Notes: generated by a model not told the origin, from the sequence alone. A stretch of DNA of 64,000 nt from Manduca sexta (GCF_014839805.1 NC_051129.1:4592920-4656919), one strand, 5' to 3'; numbered from the stretch's first letter, positions 1 through 12,199 are shown. Numbers and translations: made by a program.

Positions 1-670
1 TTAATAATCTCGATTCTATAGGCAGGTGGTGCATCGACGATTTGTCTGACAGGATCCGTGATTCTAAAGGCTCATCAAGAGACTGTATAGGCGCCAAAAT
101 ATTATGAGCAACACACATGAGTACAGTGATCTAAACATCATTATGATATTAGTAGATGCGCAAACAGCCCCAAAAGCCAAAGAGAGAGAAAAAAAACATT
201 ATATTTTTGCCGTTTATGCCTAAAAGGTAATCTACAGGTTCAAGACCCATATATAACAAAAAGTAGACAATTCAAAAAGCGTTAATTCGCCCTCTGTCAT
301 TGAGATTTTAAATACTTAACATAAAAATGCATACAGCTGTGCTAAATATTTTAAAGCCGTTTGGCCTTGCGTTTGCAATGTGGGCATAGTGGACAGCCTA
401 AAATATTCCGTAGTGGCAGAAATACAAGGCGCAAAAAACGCAAATACCAACGTGGTTGCGACATGAGAGAGCCTGTAACCTAGATTTAAAACTAAATAAG
501 AAACCGAAAAGATTAAAGCAATATTTAGGAAGTTTTTGATACTAGTTTTCTAAAAAATAAAAGTTCGTAACGTTATATTTCCAAAAAATAATTTCTAATA
601 TGACTAATAAAAGGTGTGGTAAGGTATTCGTCATCGGTCGGAATGGTTCATTTGCGTCATAAAGGATATA
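1..670. other. No gene seen
   Basis: A+T-rich sequence with many stops in all frames. I see no repeat boundary, splice-bounded open segment or promoter here. Confidence 0.5.
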
Positions 671-982
671 ATATAATATCAGACCTATATAATATACCGT
701 CCTACTGCTGGGCATGGGCCTGCTCTACTACTAAGAGAGATTAGGACTTAGTTCACCACGCTACTCTAGTGCGGTTAACAAACTTCACGCACCCTCAAAA
801 TTCTTATTTATTTCTTAAATATGTAAGTTTTCTCGCGACCTGTTCCTTCACCGTTAAAGCAAGCGATAATTTACAAAGAATACTGATATAACTTTTAGAA
901 AAGTCAGAGGTGCATGCCATTGAGTTTTGAACCTGCGGATATTCTTCTTGGCAGTCCGTTCCACCCCCAACTGGGCTATGAA
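671..982 (-). repeat. tRNA-derived SINE, Metulj/HaSE-like (copy 1)
   Basis: Read on the minus strand, this is the same element as the near full-length copies at 15300, 41510 and 52037. It has the tRNA-like head (contains GGAACGGACTGCC), the central block CTTTAACGGTGAAGGAA, and the tail ending near GATATTATA. Many substitutions show it is an old copy. The Metulj/HaSE name is from memory of lepidopteran SINEs; the family relationship inside this window is seen directly. Confidence 0.85.
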
Positions 983-1889
983 AGAGATAATTTTATTAAT
1001 ATAATTATTAGAAATATTAAGTTAAGACTTAAAAGGTAGAATGAAATTAGCAAAATTGAACCTAGTTATGGGACGAAATAGTTTTATTAACCTATGCAAG
1101 TTAAAACATATTAAAATGTAAATAAATTTATGATTTAGTATTTTTTACACTATCTAAATTCTAAAGGGTCATCACATTTTATAATACATTTTTTATATGA
1201 CACGTAGTTCTCTAAAGACAAACATCGCGTATGCTGAGCTAAAGTAAAAAACATCACAAACTTAATAACTACCTACCTAAAAGATTATACTAACAAAAGA
1301 AACTGAGGAAAAACCATAGATTTTTTGTTATTTTTTTATATCTATTAACATTGCAGTCGTGACTCGTGTGATTCGATTAAAGTTTGTTTATGACTGTTAT
1401 TTTTTGTATCTTGTCTATGATGTTCATTAGAACATCGACAGCTATCTATATTCTGTGGTTTAAAATAAATAAAACCTCTTTAATTTATTCAGAAAACGTA
1501 CGCAGCTATAACACAAATAAGACGTTAATATGTTCAGTTAATATGCGTATTTAAATGTTTTAAATTTGACAATAGTTGTCGTCCTTAAAACTTTAGCAAC
1601 GAGTTTCCGATCTTCATTAACAAGCGATCTACAAAACGTAATTACATATGAATGGACAGGTGAAGAATCGGTTGAAATCTTTATTATAAGTAGTGGTATT
1701 AAAAATGACATTTATTTTTAGGGATATAATTACTTTAACGTTATGATACTACAGTTTAAATCAATTTAAAGAGGCTCGATAAAGTCTTGTTTACTTATTA
1801 CTTCCCAGTATTACTCATCTTTGCGTTTACATATTTGGGATTTCGAAATTCGACGATAAAAGCGGTATTTATAATTATTATTTTTGTAG
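983..1889. other. No gene seen
   Basis: A+T-rich DNA. A frame is open just before 1890, but the part encoding a hydrophobic run is T-rich sequence that reads better as the polypyrimidine tract of a splice acceptor. Confidence 0.45.
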
Positions 1890-1955
1890 GTTGTTTCGTT
1901 TCCTGGATTATACGTTCCTCTACGCCTTTTTTTAACCCACGAAGAAACGGAGGAG
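1890..1955 (+). CDS. Candidate internal exon A (66 nt), unrecognised
   Basis: A strong acceptor (attatttttgtag) is followed by 66 nt and a consensus donor (GGAG, then GTAAGT). Two frames are open. One starts and ends in phase 0 and begins VVSFPGLYVPLRLF; the other starts and ends in phase 1 and contains SWIIRSSTPFFNPRRNGG. The third frame has a stop. There is no ATG in the open stretch upstream, so it would be an internal exon. In phase 1 it could join in frame to the exon at 43322, adding an Asp codon at the junction, or to the one at 56847. I recognise no family. The donor lies in one arm of an 11-bp inverted repeat (1952-2027). Splice-like signals this good can occur by chance, so it is a hypothesis. 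Confidence 0.3.
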
Positions 1956-2027
1956 GTAAGTATTTATTCGAACCGTATATTTTTTCATGTTAGACGACGC
2001 ATAACTTTTTAGAGAGTACTTACCTCC
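1952..2027. repeat. 11-bp inverted repeat over a splice-donor-like site
   Basis: GGAGGTAAGTA at 1952-1962 is repeated exactly in inverted form as TACTTACCTCC at 2017-2027, with a 54-nt loop. In RNA the two arms could pair and hide the donor of candidate exon A. Confidence 0.7.
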
Positions 2028-2279
2028 ATTAATTTGATAATTTTTTAATGGATAGGCTATACGTCGAAGTTCGTCCCATAATTAGTCACCGGTTTCAAGT
2101 TTGATAAATAGTACCTATTATGTTAAATTATTTTTTAGTTTTTAGTGGTTTTTGAAGGCGGTTTAATTTTTTTTAATTTTAATACATAAAAAATAATAGA
2201 TAGATTATATGTCTACAATCCTGTTATTCTGATTATATTTCTCATGAAGAAATTAAATGTCCTTACATATATCACCTAA

Positions 2280-3280
2280 CTAGCTTTTGCCCGCGGCTCC
2301 ACCCGCGTTATACAGTTTTTCAGGCTAAAGTTTTCCGTTATAAAAAAGTAGTAATTTCCCGGGAGCCTATGTTCTTCCCAGGGTCTCAAACTGTCTCCAT
2401 ACCAAATTTCATCTTAATACGTTGGGTAGTTTTTGAGTTTAACACGTTTTGACAGACAGATGCAGCGGGGGACTTTGTTTTATAATATATTTTTTAGAAC
2501 TTTTTAAGAGGAACAATTCCGTCATACATCATTGTTGCATAACTTTAACTGTTTACGCAGCGCACGCAACGGACGCTCTCAAAACTAATAAATTGTCCCC
2601 GTTTTTCCAACATGTTTCATTACTGCTCCGCTCCTATTGGTCATAGCGTGATGATATATAACTTAGAGCCCTCCACAAACAAAGGGCTATTCAACACAAA
2701 AAGAATTTTTCAGTTCGAATCGGTAGTTCCTGAGATTAGCCATTACTGCTCCGCTCCTATTGGGTATAGCGTGATGATATACAGCCAATAGCACTCCACG
2801 AACAAAGGGCTATCCAACGCAAAAAGATTTTTTCAGTTTGGACCGGTAGTTCCTGAGATTAGCCATTACTGCTGCACTCCTATTGGTCATAGCGTGATGA
2901 TATATAACCTATAGCATTCCACGAACAAAGGGCTATCCAACGCAAAAATATTTTTTTAATTTGGACCGGTAGTTCCTGAGATTAGCTGTTACTGCTCCGC
3001 TCCTATTAGGTATAGCGTAATGATATATAGCCTATAGTGCTCCACAAACAAAGGGCTATCCAACGCAAAAATATTTTTTCAGATTGGACCGGTAGTTCCT
3101 GAAATTAGCCATTTCTGCTCCGCTCCTATTGGGTATAGCGTGATGATATATAGCCTATAGCACTCCACAAACAAAGGGCTATCCAACGCAAAAATAATTT
3201 TTCAGTTTGGACCAGTAGTTCCTGAGATTAGCGCGTTCAAACAAACAAACAAACTCTTCAGCTTTATATAATAGTATAGA
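2280..3280 (-). mobile_element. Non-autonomous Helitron with internal tandem array
   Basis: On the minus strand the element begins TCTATACTATTATATAAAGC and ends GGGCAAAAGCTAG. Its flanks are A before and T after, the insertion signature of Helitrons (5'-TC ... CTRR-3' between A and T). The body holds five 123-bp tandem units (2618-3232). It has no Rep/helicase coding sequence, so it would need transposition proteins supplied elsewhere. Short open frames in it are by-products of the repeat. The design matches the Lep1-type Helitrons common in Lepidoptera. Confidence 0.85.
2618..3232 (-). repeat. Five tandem units of exactly 123 bp inside the Helitron
   Basis: Units start at 2618, 2741, 2864, 2987 and 3110. 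Each contains TGCTCCGCTCCTATT or a close variant, a GCGTGATGATATA-like segment, AAAGGGCTATCCAACGCAAA and GGTAGTTCCTGAGATTAGC. Substitutions differ among units but all five have the same length. Confidence 0.9.
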
Positions 3281-4344
3281 TTTCAACCATGTGGTTCTGC
3301 AAAAATTCGGTAGTGTACTAATAACTGCTGATTTCATGATAAACTTGCATGAAGTGAGACCATGACAGGTTTTCGCCGCTTGGATCATATTTAAATAATT
3401 TCAATATTGTAAAATGCAAATCGCTGCAGGAATGCGAAGTGTTGTAACATCCGCACAAATATTTTAAACATCTATGCTATAATTTATTACTACGCGTGAA
3501 TACAGCATCTATGTAGTAAGCAATAACGTTCCTATTAGTTAAACGTCTTTTTGAAATATGTATTCTTATTAAAAAATCTCATATGGATTAGACTTCTGTT
3601 AAATGACATACTAACCGACAAAACCCAGTTTTAACCAACCAGATTTTATTAGTAAGCTCAGAGGGATAGACAGAGGCACAAGTGGACTCCTGCAGGATTT
3701 TTCATTCTAATTTTTCATAAGACTTTTTAAAGTAAATATTAAGGCCCAATTCACACGCATTAATTTTTTTATTTACTGTTTAAAATAGCTCAAGAATAGT
3801 AAAATAAACTGCCGAATACCAATAACTGCTTAACATTTTGTATTCACAAATCTGTTCACAATTTATAATTGTTTTCAATCTCGAATATCAAGCCAGGTGA
3901 GTCATAAAATAACATTTAATGAGCATACTGGCATCATCAAACATCTGTTTTAAAACAAATTAAACATTTTATAACTGTAAAATAAAAAACAAGTTTACAC
4001 GCTAATGACATCTACGATCAAGATGCAAACAATAATTGATGCATTTATTCATCTACTTTTAAACATCGAATAATTAAGAATTCTAATGCATACAATTATA
4101 CAAACAAAATTGCAAGCTATAAACGGATCTAATAAAACGAAAAACCTAATAACATTTTAATTGCAACCAAGTTAAATGGTCGTATAGGTAAACATATATC
4201 GTAATCGATTGCATACTTGGTCGCATTCATTCGAATAGATTAGCATATCGCGATACAGTATTGCGAATGTATCGATTGAATGTTGATTGCGACTAATTCA
4301 ATTAAGATAATAGACTGTAGAATTGGAAGTATATTTACGATTGA
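3281..4344. other. No gene seen
   Basis: A+T-rich sequence with dense stops in all frames and no recognisable element. Confidence 0.5.
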
Positions 4345-4415
4345 CCTCCGCGGCGCAGTAGCAGCACGACCTTTGTGTAGCTGATCAAAAGGTTGTAAGT
4401 TCGATTATCGTAACG
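4345..4415 (+). repeat. tRNA-like SINE head fragment
   Basis: CCGCGGCGCAGTAGCAG resembles a tRNA A box, and GGTTGTAAGTTCGATTATCG a B box with the usual spacing. No cloverleaf closes, so it is a decayed SINE promoter, not a tRNA gene. Confidence 0.4.
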
Positions 4416-4711
4416 TGTATTTATGTTTTTTTTAAATATGTACCCGAGAAATTTGATCTCAGACACATAAAGAAGTCATAGAGCAAGTATTATTTTTGCA
4501 GCTCCGGCGACATTATTAAATTATCGGTTTCGGTTACCAAAAATAAAATTAGGAATTTTATTACTTATACATTTGAGTAATTTTATTGTAAATTTTATAT
4601 AACTTAGAGTTAGACTCATAATTAAAATAAATAGAGGATTTTTGGAGTCAACATATACAAACTACGAAGGAACTTGCTACGCGGACCCGTATTTGATTTC
4701 TTTAGTAAACA

Positions 4712-5025
4712 ATTTTTTTTTATTGCTTCATGGCGAGCTTGCCTCACACGTGATGGTAAGCGATACGACCGCCCATAAACATTAGAAACACCATCCAACA
4801 CCTTGAATTTCAAAGTATTGTTTGGTATTTCATTGCGCTCGCCATCCTAAGACATGAGGTGTTAAGTCTTATTATGTCCAGTGGTTACACTGGCTACAAT
4901 GTCCTTTAAATTGGAACACAATAGTGACTACACACTGCTGCTTGGCGGCAGAAATAGACAAAGATAATAGACATACCTACCCAGGCGGACTCTCACATGA
5001 GAGGTCTAACCCCAGTAAATTACAA
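4712..5025 (+). repeat. Dispersed lepidopteran repeat family R2 (copy 1)
   Basis: Shares a long alignment with 53905-54220 and, inverted, with 13035-13355. Diagnostic blocks include ACCGCCCATAAACA, AACACCATCCAACACCTTGA, TTATGTCCAGTGGTTACACT and a CTCTCACATGAGAG palindrome near the end. It may be a SINE or the 3' tail of a LINE; I cannot decide which from sequence alone. Confidence 0.8.
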
Positions 5026-5288
5026 TACAATACAATAGTAAACTACAATTGCGTGTATAAGATTTCGAGGTGAACACATTATCGATCTAATAGATAAATA
5101 ACATTGTTATGACCTCAAAAACGGGACCCTGAAATTTTAAGTACGCTAATCGTCTTATAATACATGTACGTTAATCAATGTGTAACATCGGATAAGATCA
5201 TCTTTTTTTATAAACAAGATTACATGCTAGAGAAATAAGATTACAAGAAGTTATTACAATACAGATATGAACCTTATTCTATTATATA

Positions 5289-6110
5289 CTAGCTTCCGCC
5301 CGCAGCTTCGCCCGCGTGGATTTCGGACTTCAAAAATGGAGGAGGTGCTCAATTTGTCGGGATGTTTTTTTAATGTATGGTGGTATGCAGGTGGTCCGAT
5401 TGTCCGGTCAGAGTCTGATGATGGGATCCTGGTGAAATCGAAGGAAGCATATAGCATGATTCAGTAATCACGCGTGATAGCTTATTATTAGCGTATTTCA
5501 TGTATAACTTTGGTGTTTCTATACCGATTTCTATAATTCGTTTTTTATGGAATATTTAATAATGTTAACTTTTTTAATTAGGGATGAATGAGAGTGTTAT
5601 AAACGTAAGAGTAGACAAATATAATGAGAAAGCTTCGAACTGTTAAGCTATCGGGAGTTACACGTGTTATTGTGAGTCAACCATAAAAGATAGACATATG
5701 CTGTCGTGCGATATTTTTTACATAGTTATAGGGAGAACATTTCCGTCATACATGATTTCTGTGTAGCTTTAACCATTAAGGTTGCACACGCGACGGAAGC
5801 TTAAAAATGGAGTAATTTCTCCCGTTTTCCCAACATTTCCCTTCACTGCTCTGCTCCTATTAATTGTAGCGTGATGAAAAGTATACTATAACCAGCACAG
5901 GAGTATGACAAATAATTGTACCAAGTTTCGTTAAAATCCGTCGAGTAGTTTTTGTTTCTATAACGGTTATACAGACAGACAGACAGACAAAAATTTTACT
6001 AATTGCATTTTTGGCATCAGTATCGATCCCTAATCACCCCCTGATAGTTATTTTGGAAATATATTTCATGTACAGAATTGACCACTCTACAGATTTATTA
6101 TAAGTATAGA
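5289..6110 (-). mobile_element. Non-autonomous Helitron, family H2 (copy 1)
   Basis: On the minus strand it starts TCTATACTTATAATAAATC and ends GGGCGGAAGCTAG, with A and T flanks. It aligns nearly end to end with the plus-strand copy at 11332-12199, including a GACA microsatellite, AAATCCGTCGAGTAGTTTTT, and CATTTTTGAAGTCCGAAATC just before the 3' end. A stretch of about 104 bp (5345-5448) is unrelated to the matching position of the other copy. It has no transposase coding sequence. Confidence 0.9.
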
Positions 6111-6744
6111 TAGAATAGATTAGCACTTGATTTGTGTAGATGTTTTATGCAATGTACAAATGCCGTGTTAAATATGTTTAAAAAAGAAAGAAAAAATATT
6201 GCTTGACTAACATTTGCTCGCGGTTCCTCTCTACATTCCCTTGGACCGCACATATTTCCAGGATATAGTATGTAGTTATATCTCCGTATTCGGTGACGGT
6301 AAGAAAATCTAATAACATGCATTCTTTGAATTTATCAATTTTCTAAGTTAGTAATTAAGAATAATACCTAGTAAGATATTTATATAATAAAATGTCACAA
6401 TTTCAAAGCTTATTAGAGAGTCTCCAGCAGTTTTACCATTGCCGTTTTCGCAACAACCGGCCTACTGTACCTACCACGGCTCCTGATCTAGATTGCAATA
6501 ACTAAATTGGTCCTTCCTCGTCCGAGATTTGATTCAGCTTTGGTTCTGTGACGGCAAAAGTACGCGGGCTTCAAACACAAACACTCGCGCCTCATTATCA
6601 AGGCATTAGACAAAGGCCCTACCGGTGCAAACAATTTACCTATTCTGATTTTAGCTCATTTTGTAATGCAATCCAGTCAAAATAGACATTGAAGCTTGCA
6701 AAAATTCACATAAAACTAAATTGGCATGAATATAGAGCACATCA
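6111..6744. other. No gene seen
   Basis: Ordinary A+T-rich sequence. Around 6400-6620 base composition is more even, but no frame stays open with splice signals. Confidence 0.45.
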
Positions 6745-6965
6745 TTAGACAGTCGTAGTGGTAGGTAGGCAGAACTGGTGCACCAACTCTCCTCCGTGTC
6801 TATTTCGTTCCATGATTTCATAGGGGGCGAGCCTCTCGTTATATCAAGCATAAATTCTAAACTCCGGGCTGATACTAATTAAAAAAACACAATATCACTT
6901 TCCCGAAGATCGAACCCGAGTCCTCACTGCAATTGTACCATAATACAACTACGCGATCGAGGCTG
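6745..6965 (-). repeat. tRNA-derived SINE, family S3 (partial)
   Basis: On the minus strand it has a tRNA-like head near 6965 with a B-box match (CTCGGGTTCGATCTTCGGG), followed by an oligo-T segment and a GGCTCGCCCCCTATG block like the fuller copy at 9680-9975. It is diverged. Confidence 0.6.
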
Positions 6966-9679
6966 TTATTTTATACTTACCATTCAAATATACATTTTTA
7001 GCCTCTTAAATGACGAAACGACCTACACAGGTTTACATAGTTTCTCTTTCCCTCATCTTAATGAATATTGAAATGTTCTATAAATCTTAGGTGAATCTGT
7101 GTCATTAACTGACTGTTGCGTTATAATTTCGTTCTACCGTCTACATGCAAATTATTACATAATCGATACAAACTGAGCTAGCGTGACACTTCGTATAATA
7201 ACAGTGATCGACGTTTTGTTGGCCGCATTCTTTGATATTTGCCTGCGTGCGATGAGCTATAAAAGGAACAGGGTTCAATCTCGCAACGTAAAATGATGAA
7301 TCAGTATTTATTCAACTTTATTTTCAAACCTTTTTTTACATTTTATACATATATTTCATAAATTAAAAATATAAATAAATGAGTCGCTCTCCGATGGCGA
7401 AGCTCAAGACCCAAGCCACCACCGGTTAGGGATATAAAGTGAGAAATCTTCTAACAATGTGCTCTGTGTCCATCAATACTGCCTTCTGCATCTGTCCTCT
7501 GACCTAACGGCCAATTGATGTGTTTATTCTTAGCTTGTTATAAGGTAAGTAAGTGATTAAGTCTTTTAGTAAGAACGAATGCATATACAGTAAATATTTT
7601 AAAGAAAGTAGGCGCCATAGCCCACATTACTGCTTCATTATGGAGCGGTCTAGACAGCAACTATAAAAACAGCTTCAAAACGAAAAATTGCTCAACACAC
7701 GAGACACTTACATAATGTATCGTGAATGAAATCATAAGGAAAAGCTATTCGAACGATAATCAAACGTCTGCTGTCGAGTTCGACGTCAACTCGCAAGATG
7801 TCGTTGTGCCATATTCTCACCAAATACGCCAGCCATGTTCGTGATACCGTGCTAACTTGGCAATTTCCTTTTGAGGTTAATAAAACACAAAATTATCGTG
7901 ATTGCTTGTTGCTTCTGCGTATCCTTGGAACGTAGGACGGTCAAACGTTCTATAGATCTTAGCTCTGCCCCAGAATAAAATTGATGAATTTATGCTGTAC
8001 CTAGCTCTGGTCTAATGAGAACCCGATTTCGATTCCATGCTATTTTTTTAAATTGTATTCTAATAATGTTATTCATAAATCTATTTACATTAGATTCAAT
8101 AAAATCTACTATCAATTCGGTTATCAATTGCAGTGGTACTTAACCAGAAATATATTACTTTTTCACAACCGCGGTACGAATGAGGAAAATGCTATAAATT
8201 TGCAATTGACACTTTTTTGAGCATCTTGGATAGGCTAAGGTCATTTAGATCATTTACAAAACATTGTATTATAAACACGTGACTATGCTTACGACATGTA
8301 GTACAGCCAGCAACAGAAGTAGCTTCGCCTTCGACTTCGCCTTTAAACTTTAGTGTTCATAACGTCAAATAACAATTACTTAATAGTTTTTTTTTCTTTA
8401 ATAAAGTAAACTTTGAAATGATTACTTAATTATAAATGTAGAAAAAATTTTATTTCGATTAAAGATAATGTGTAGAAGCGTTTTGAAGATTGAATTTGTT
8501 CAACTACTTTTATATCTGACTGTACATACTCATTATGATTGACATATTGCGTTTTTATTTAAAAAAGGTAGATTCATTGTAGTGTAATTTTTGTTGATGT
8601 ACGCCTGTGGCTACACATGAATCTTTTAACAAATAATAGCATGTTGCAGTGCTAAGATTACGAAAAACGCCTCCGAAAATATTTTTGGAAGTTCGCCAAG
8701 CATTTAAAACTACGTGTTCAGGCTGTATTCGAAGTTGTGGTATGCAGCCAAAATATAAAATTTTCAAGTTATAAAAAATGCAAAAAGTTATAAAAACATA
8801 TATTATACGGTTTGAGTTTTCATTTTGGAATATGAAAATTAATTTAAATGTTTTATCTAGCTCAGTTACAGTAACGTTTTTTTTTTTATAATAGTTCATG
8901 CATACATAATAGCAATGGCAGGTCATCCAGGTAATCTAAAATTACTAAAAATATCCTAATCTAGTACCTATTCTAAATAAGATCGGTTCTATAAAGGCAT
9001 GATAGAAGTTATTTTATCGCCACAAATCGTATAAAAATAGGTATCAGGTGTTATTGCTATACAGGTATTAGTCCGACGGCTCTAACATAAAAAGTTTTTC
9101 AAGAAATGCGGTCTAGATGGCTTATTGCAACAGTCCGGCGGCAATACAAACTATTCTACAAATGTATGAAATTCTCAGCTGTAATAAATACCTTGACAAT
9201 GAATGGTAGAAATTGCAACGAACATTCCAAATTGCTTTTGTGTAGGTCAGTGGTGAAGTGTTCCGAAAGGAAAGCCGACATAAATATAGGTACAATATAT
9301 AGGGACTAATACTACTTATAATTCCATTTTAGGACACTGCTATAAAAAATACTATTTTTTAGCTAATAATATCATTTATTACATATAGTTATTATTATAG
9401 TTTGCTTATATACCTGTATTACAAAAGAGAAGCCGGTAGGAATGTGTTTATAGAGACCCTTCGCCATTGGTATAGGTACTAAAAATGATTTCTAAGAAAA
9501 TAAATTTTCTGTAAAACCAAATACATAAATAATTAATTGGACTGCACACAAGAGTATGTAGACTGGTTTACGCGGTAGGTAGAACAAAATGATATGATCA
9601 GGAATCAATTAATATTGTATTGTTTATTTATGTTGTTATATTTCATACAACGCATGTAAAGGCGGGCTTAACCCAAAGC
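6966..9679. other. No supported gene; one unexplained open frame
   Basis: Mostly A+T-rich. A minus-strand frame of 123 codons (8555-8926) lacks recognisable domains; its coding-like half is the C-terminal part, including CYYLLKDSCVATGVHQQK. A donor-like GTAAGT near 7540 follows TTATTCTTAG, but the implied exon would be only 11 nt. A short motif at about 9430-9478 (TTATAGAGACCCTTCGCCATTG region) recurs at about 32924-32972. Confidence 0.4.
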
Positions 9680-9975
9680 ATTCTGTAGATAAGCCAGGGT
9701 GGAACAGTAACATTGATACACACACGCACATCACGCATTTATCCCCGAAGGGGTATGCAGAGGCGTAACCAGGGCACCAAGATTCCGCCAAATGTGCTCC
9801 GTCCCATTACGTGACAAGGGGCGAGCCCATCAACATATCGGGGAGAAATTGCAGGCTGATACTGAGCAAAAAAGCCCAAATATTACTGTCCGACCTGGGA
9901 TTCAAACCCAGGATCTCAGAGCGCTGACGTACCCTGCATGTAGTACAAGCACGCGACTGAGGCAGTCAGTAACAT
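9680..9975 (-). repeat. tRNA-derived SINE, family S3 (near full length)
   Basis: Read on the minus strand, the tRNA-like head has a clear B box (CTGGGTTTGAATCCCAGG). It is followed by TTGCTCAGTATCAGCCTGC, a GGGACGGAGCACATTTGGCG block and CCCCTTCGGGGATAAATGCG near the tail. The same plan is seen at 18396-18652 (+) and 45765-45945 (+). Confidence 0.75.
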
Positions 9976-11331
9976 TTATGTTTCAATATATTAATATTCT
10001 TCGTAAATATCTTGACTTCAGTTTACCCTACCGACAGATGACCGAATGATAACAGAAAACAATTTTTATAGTTTAAAGAAGTTAGACGAGACAAAAACAT
10101 GGGTAGATATTAAAATAGCAGACAAAATGTATTAAGAATGGCGGTTAATTTATTTTCGATTAATAAAATTCTATACAGTTATTATTGTATTCATTTCTTA
10201 TTGTTATTGCAAACGTATAAGTAATATAACTTTTTGTTTTATTGACGCTGGCTATTGTTTGTCAGTTGTAACTAATCAACTGAGCATTAAATAACCTTAA
10301 AATTAAATTAAAATGTCACTGTTATCTAATTCCGTAGTTAGTTACAGTGTCAGCTATAACGGTTTTAAATATTTTTTTTCTGTTCGATATAAATGAATAA
10401 TTATTGTTATACAACTACTAAAGTTATTATAAACGGTTTTTATTCTATAAATACCATTTTATTGTATCAAGTTGCTATGTGTCATAAAGGCTACATTCAA
10501 TTAAAAATAGATGTTAATATATGACTTAGTGACACAAAATTCTTACATATTATAGTCAGATTTAAATATGAACTGCAATTTGCCGAGTCTTCTTGGTGTA
10601 CTAATTTAAACATATTTAGGACAAAATAAATAAAAATTAAGATTATCATTCCAAAAATACGTCAAAAGAACATATTCTACTCTCTTTAGTTTTTAATTAA
10701 ATGCCTATAAAGGTGCTAAGTCCAATTCACAGTAAATAAAATTTTATATTATCCTAAAATAGTATTAAGCGGAGGTCTACAGAACTAAAACAAACAGAGA
10801 AAAAATAAAACGAACACAGAAATAAAATAAAACCCCCAAATACAATCAAATCTTAGCTTTATCCTCCAAATGTTTAAATCACAGTATTTCTGCAGTAATT
10901 TTTAGTTACTTAACAAACTAATCAACCTTCTGAATGATAAAATGGCCAGTATAATTATTGTAACTTATGTTATAATATGGTCCACTTCGTTAGACACGAA
11001 AAGATTTTACGCCTAATAACCAGATTAAATGCCGACTCAAGACTTACCATTAATACAGCCTTGTGGAACGATATATTCGACAGATAATATGTTACGCGAT
11101 TTCGATCATCGAATTGGAACACAGACATTGTAAAATTGATCGCAAATTCTTTTCCATACCATTTTTTATTCTATATGTATGAGGATAAGGTTAAAAGTGT
11201 CGTGTAGATGAAGATCGCGTGAAAAACGCATTGTGATTTCACGGATATCGATATTATTTTTGTGTTTGTCAGTGGCATATTCGATAAACTTTATGCGCGG
11301 AAGCAAGTGCGCACGATTTAACCAAAATACA
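9976..11331. other. No gene seen
   Basis: Very A+T-rich. No repeat boundary or coding-like segment recognised. Confidence 0.5.
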
Positions 11332-12199
11332 TCTATACTTATAATAAATCTGTAGAGAGGTCAATTCTGTACATGAAATATATTTCCAAAATAACTATCA
11401 GGGGGTGATTAGGGATCGATACTGATGCCAAAAATGCAATTAGTAAAATTTTTGTCTGTCTGTCTATCTGTCTGTCTGTATAACCGTTATAGAAACAAAA
11501 ACTACTCGACGGATTTTAACGAAACTTGGTACAATTATTTGTCATACTCCTGTGCTGGTTATAGTATACTTTTCATCACGCTACAATTAATAGGAGCAGA
11601 GCAATGAAGGGAAATGTTGGGAAAACGGGAGAAGTTACTCCATTTTTTAAGCTTCCGTCGCGTGTGCAACCTTAATGGTTAAAGCTACACAGAAATCATG
11701 TATGACGGAAATATTCTCCTTAAAATGATGTAAAAAATATCCCACGACAGCATATATCTATATTTTATGGTTGACTCACAAAAACACGTGTAACTCCCGA
11801 TAGCTTAGCAGTTCGAAGCTTTCTCATTATATTTGTCTACTCTTACGTTTATAACACTCTCAGTCATCCCTAATTAAAAAAGTTAACATTATTAAATATT
11901 CCATAAAAAAGAATCATAGAAATCGGTATAGAAACACCAAAGTTATACATGAAATACGCTAATAATAAGCCATCATGCGTGAATACTGAATCATGCTATA
12001 TTGGATAATTTTTGAATACTGGATTATTTTTGTATATATATAAGGTCGCGAACGCACAGGCAGGCGGCTTGCTTGGCACCTAGAGGCTAGCGAATCACCT
12101 AGCGAGTAGCTTCGTAAAACGAACATTCTCGAACGTTCGCGACCGGCTCCATTTTTGAAGTCCGAAATCCACGCGGGCGAAGCTGCGAGCGGAAGCTAG
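11332..12199 (+). mobile_element. Non-autonomous Helitron, family H2 (copy 2)
   Basis: Starts TCTATACTTATAATAAATC after an A and ends GCGGAAGCTAG before a T. It is the sister of 5289-6110 in opposite orientation. Apart from one internal segment (12002-12146) the two copies are closely similar along their length, including the 3' end CCACGCGGGCGAAGCTGCG. A 60-codon frame at its start is only translated repeat. Confidence 0.92.
12044..12144. repeat. 101-bp segment bounded by 11-bp inverted repeats
   Basis: GGTCGCGAACG at 12044-12054 and its exact reverse complement at 12134-12144 enclose G+C-rich DNA unlike the rest of the Helitron. It lies in the part that differs between the two H2 copies. 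Confidence 0.75.

Noticed and set aside
2618..3232. Regularly spaced repeats resembling a CRISPR array
   Set aside because: Units are contiguous 123-bp tandem copies without unique spacers, inside a eukaryotic Helitron.
7532..7542. 11-nt micro-exon between TTATTCTTAG and GTAAGTAAG
   Set aside because: Too short to distinguish from chance pairing of splice-like sites; no neighbouring exon found.
11425..11607. 60-codon plus-strand frame with repeated Ser-Val-Cys-Leu
   Set aside because: Translation of the Helitron's GACA/TGTC microsatellite.
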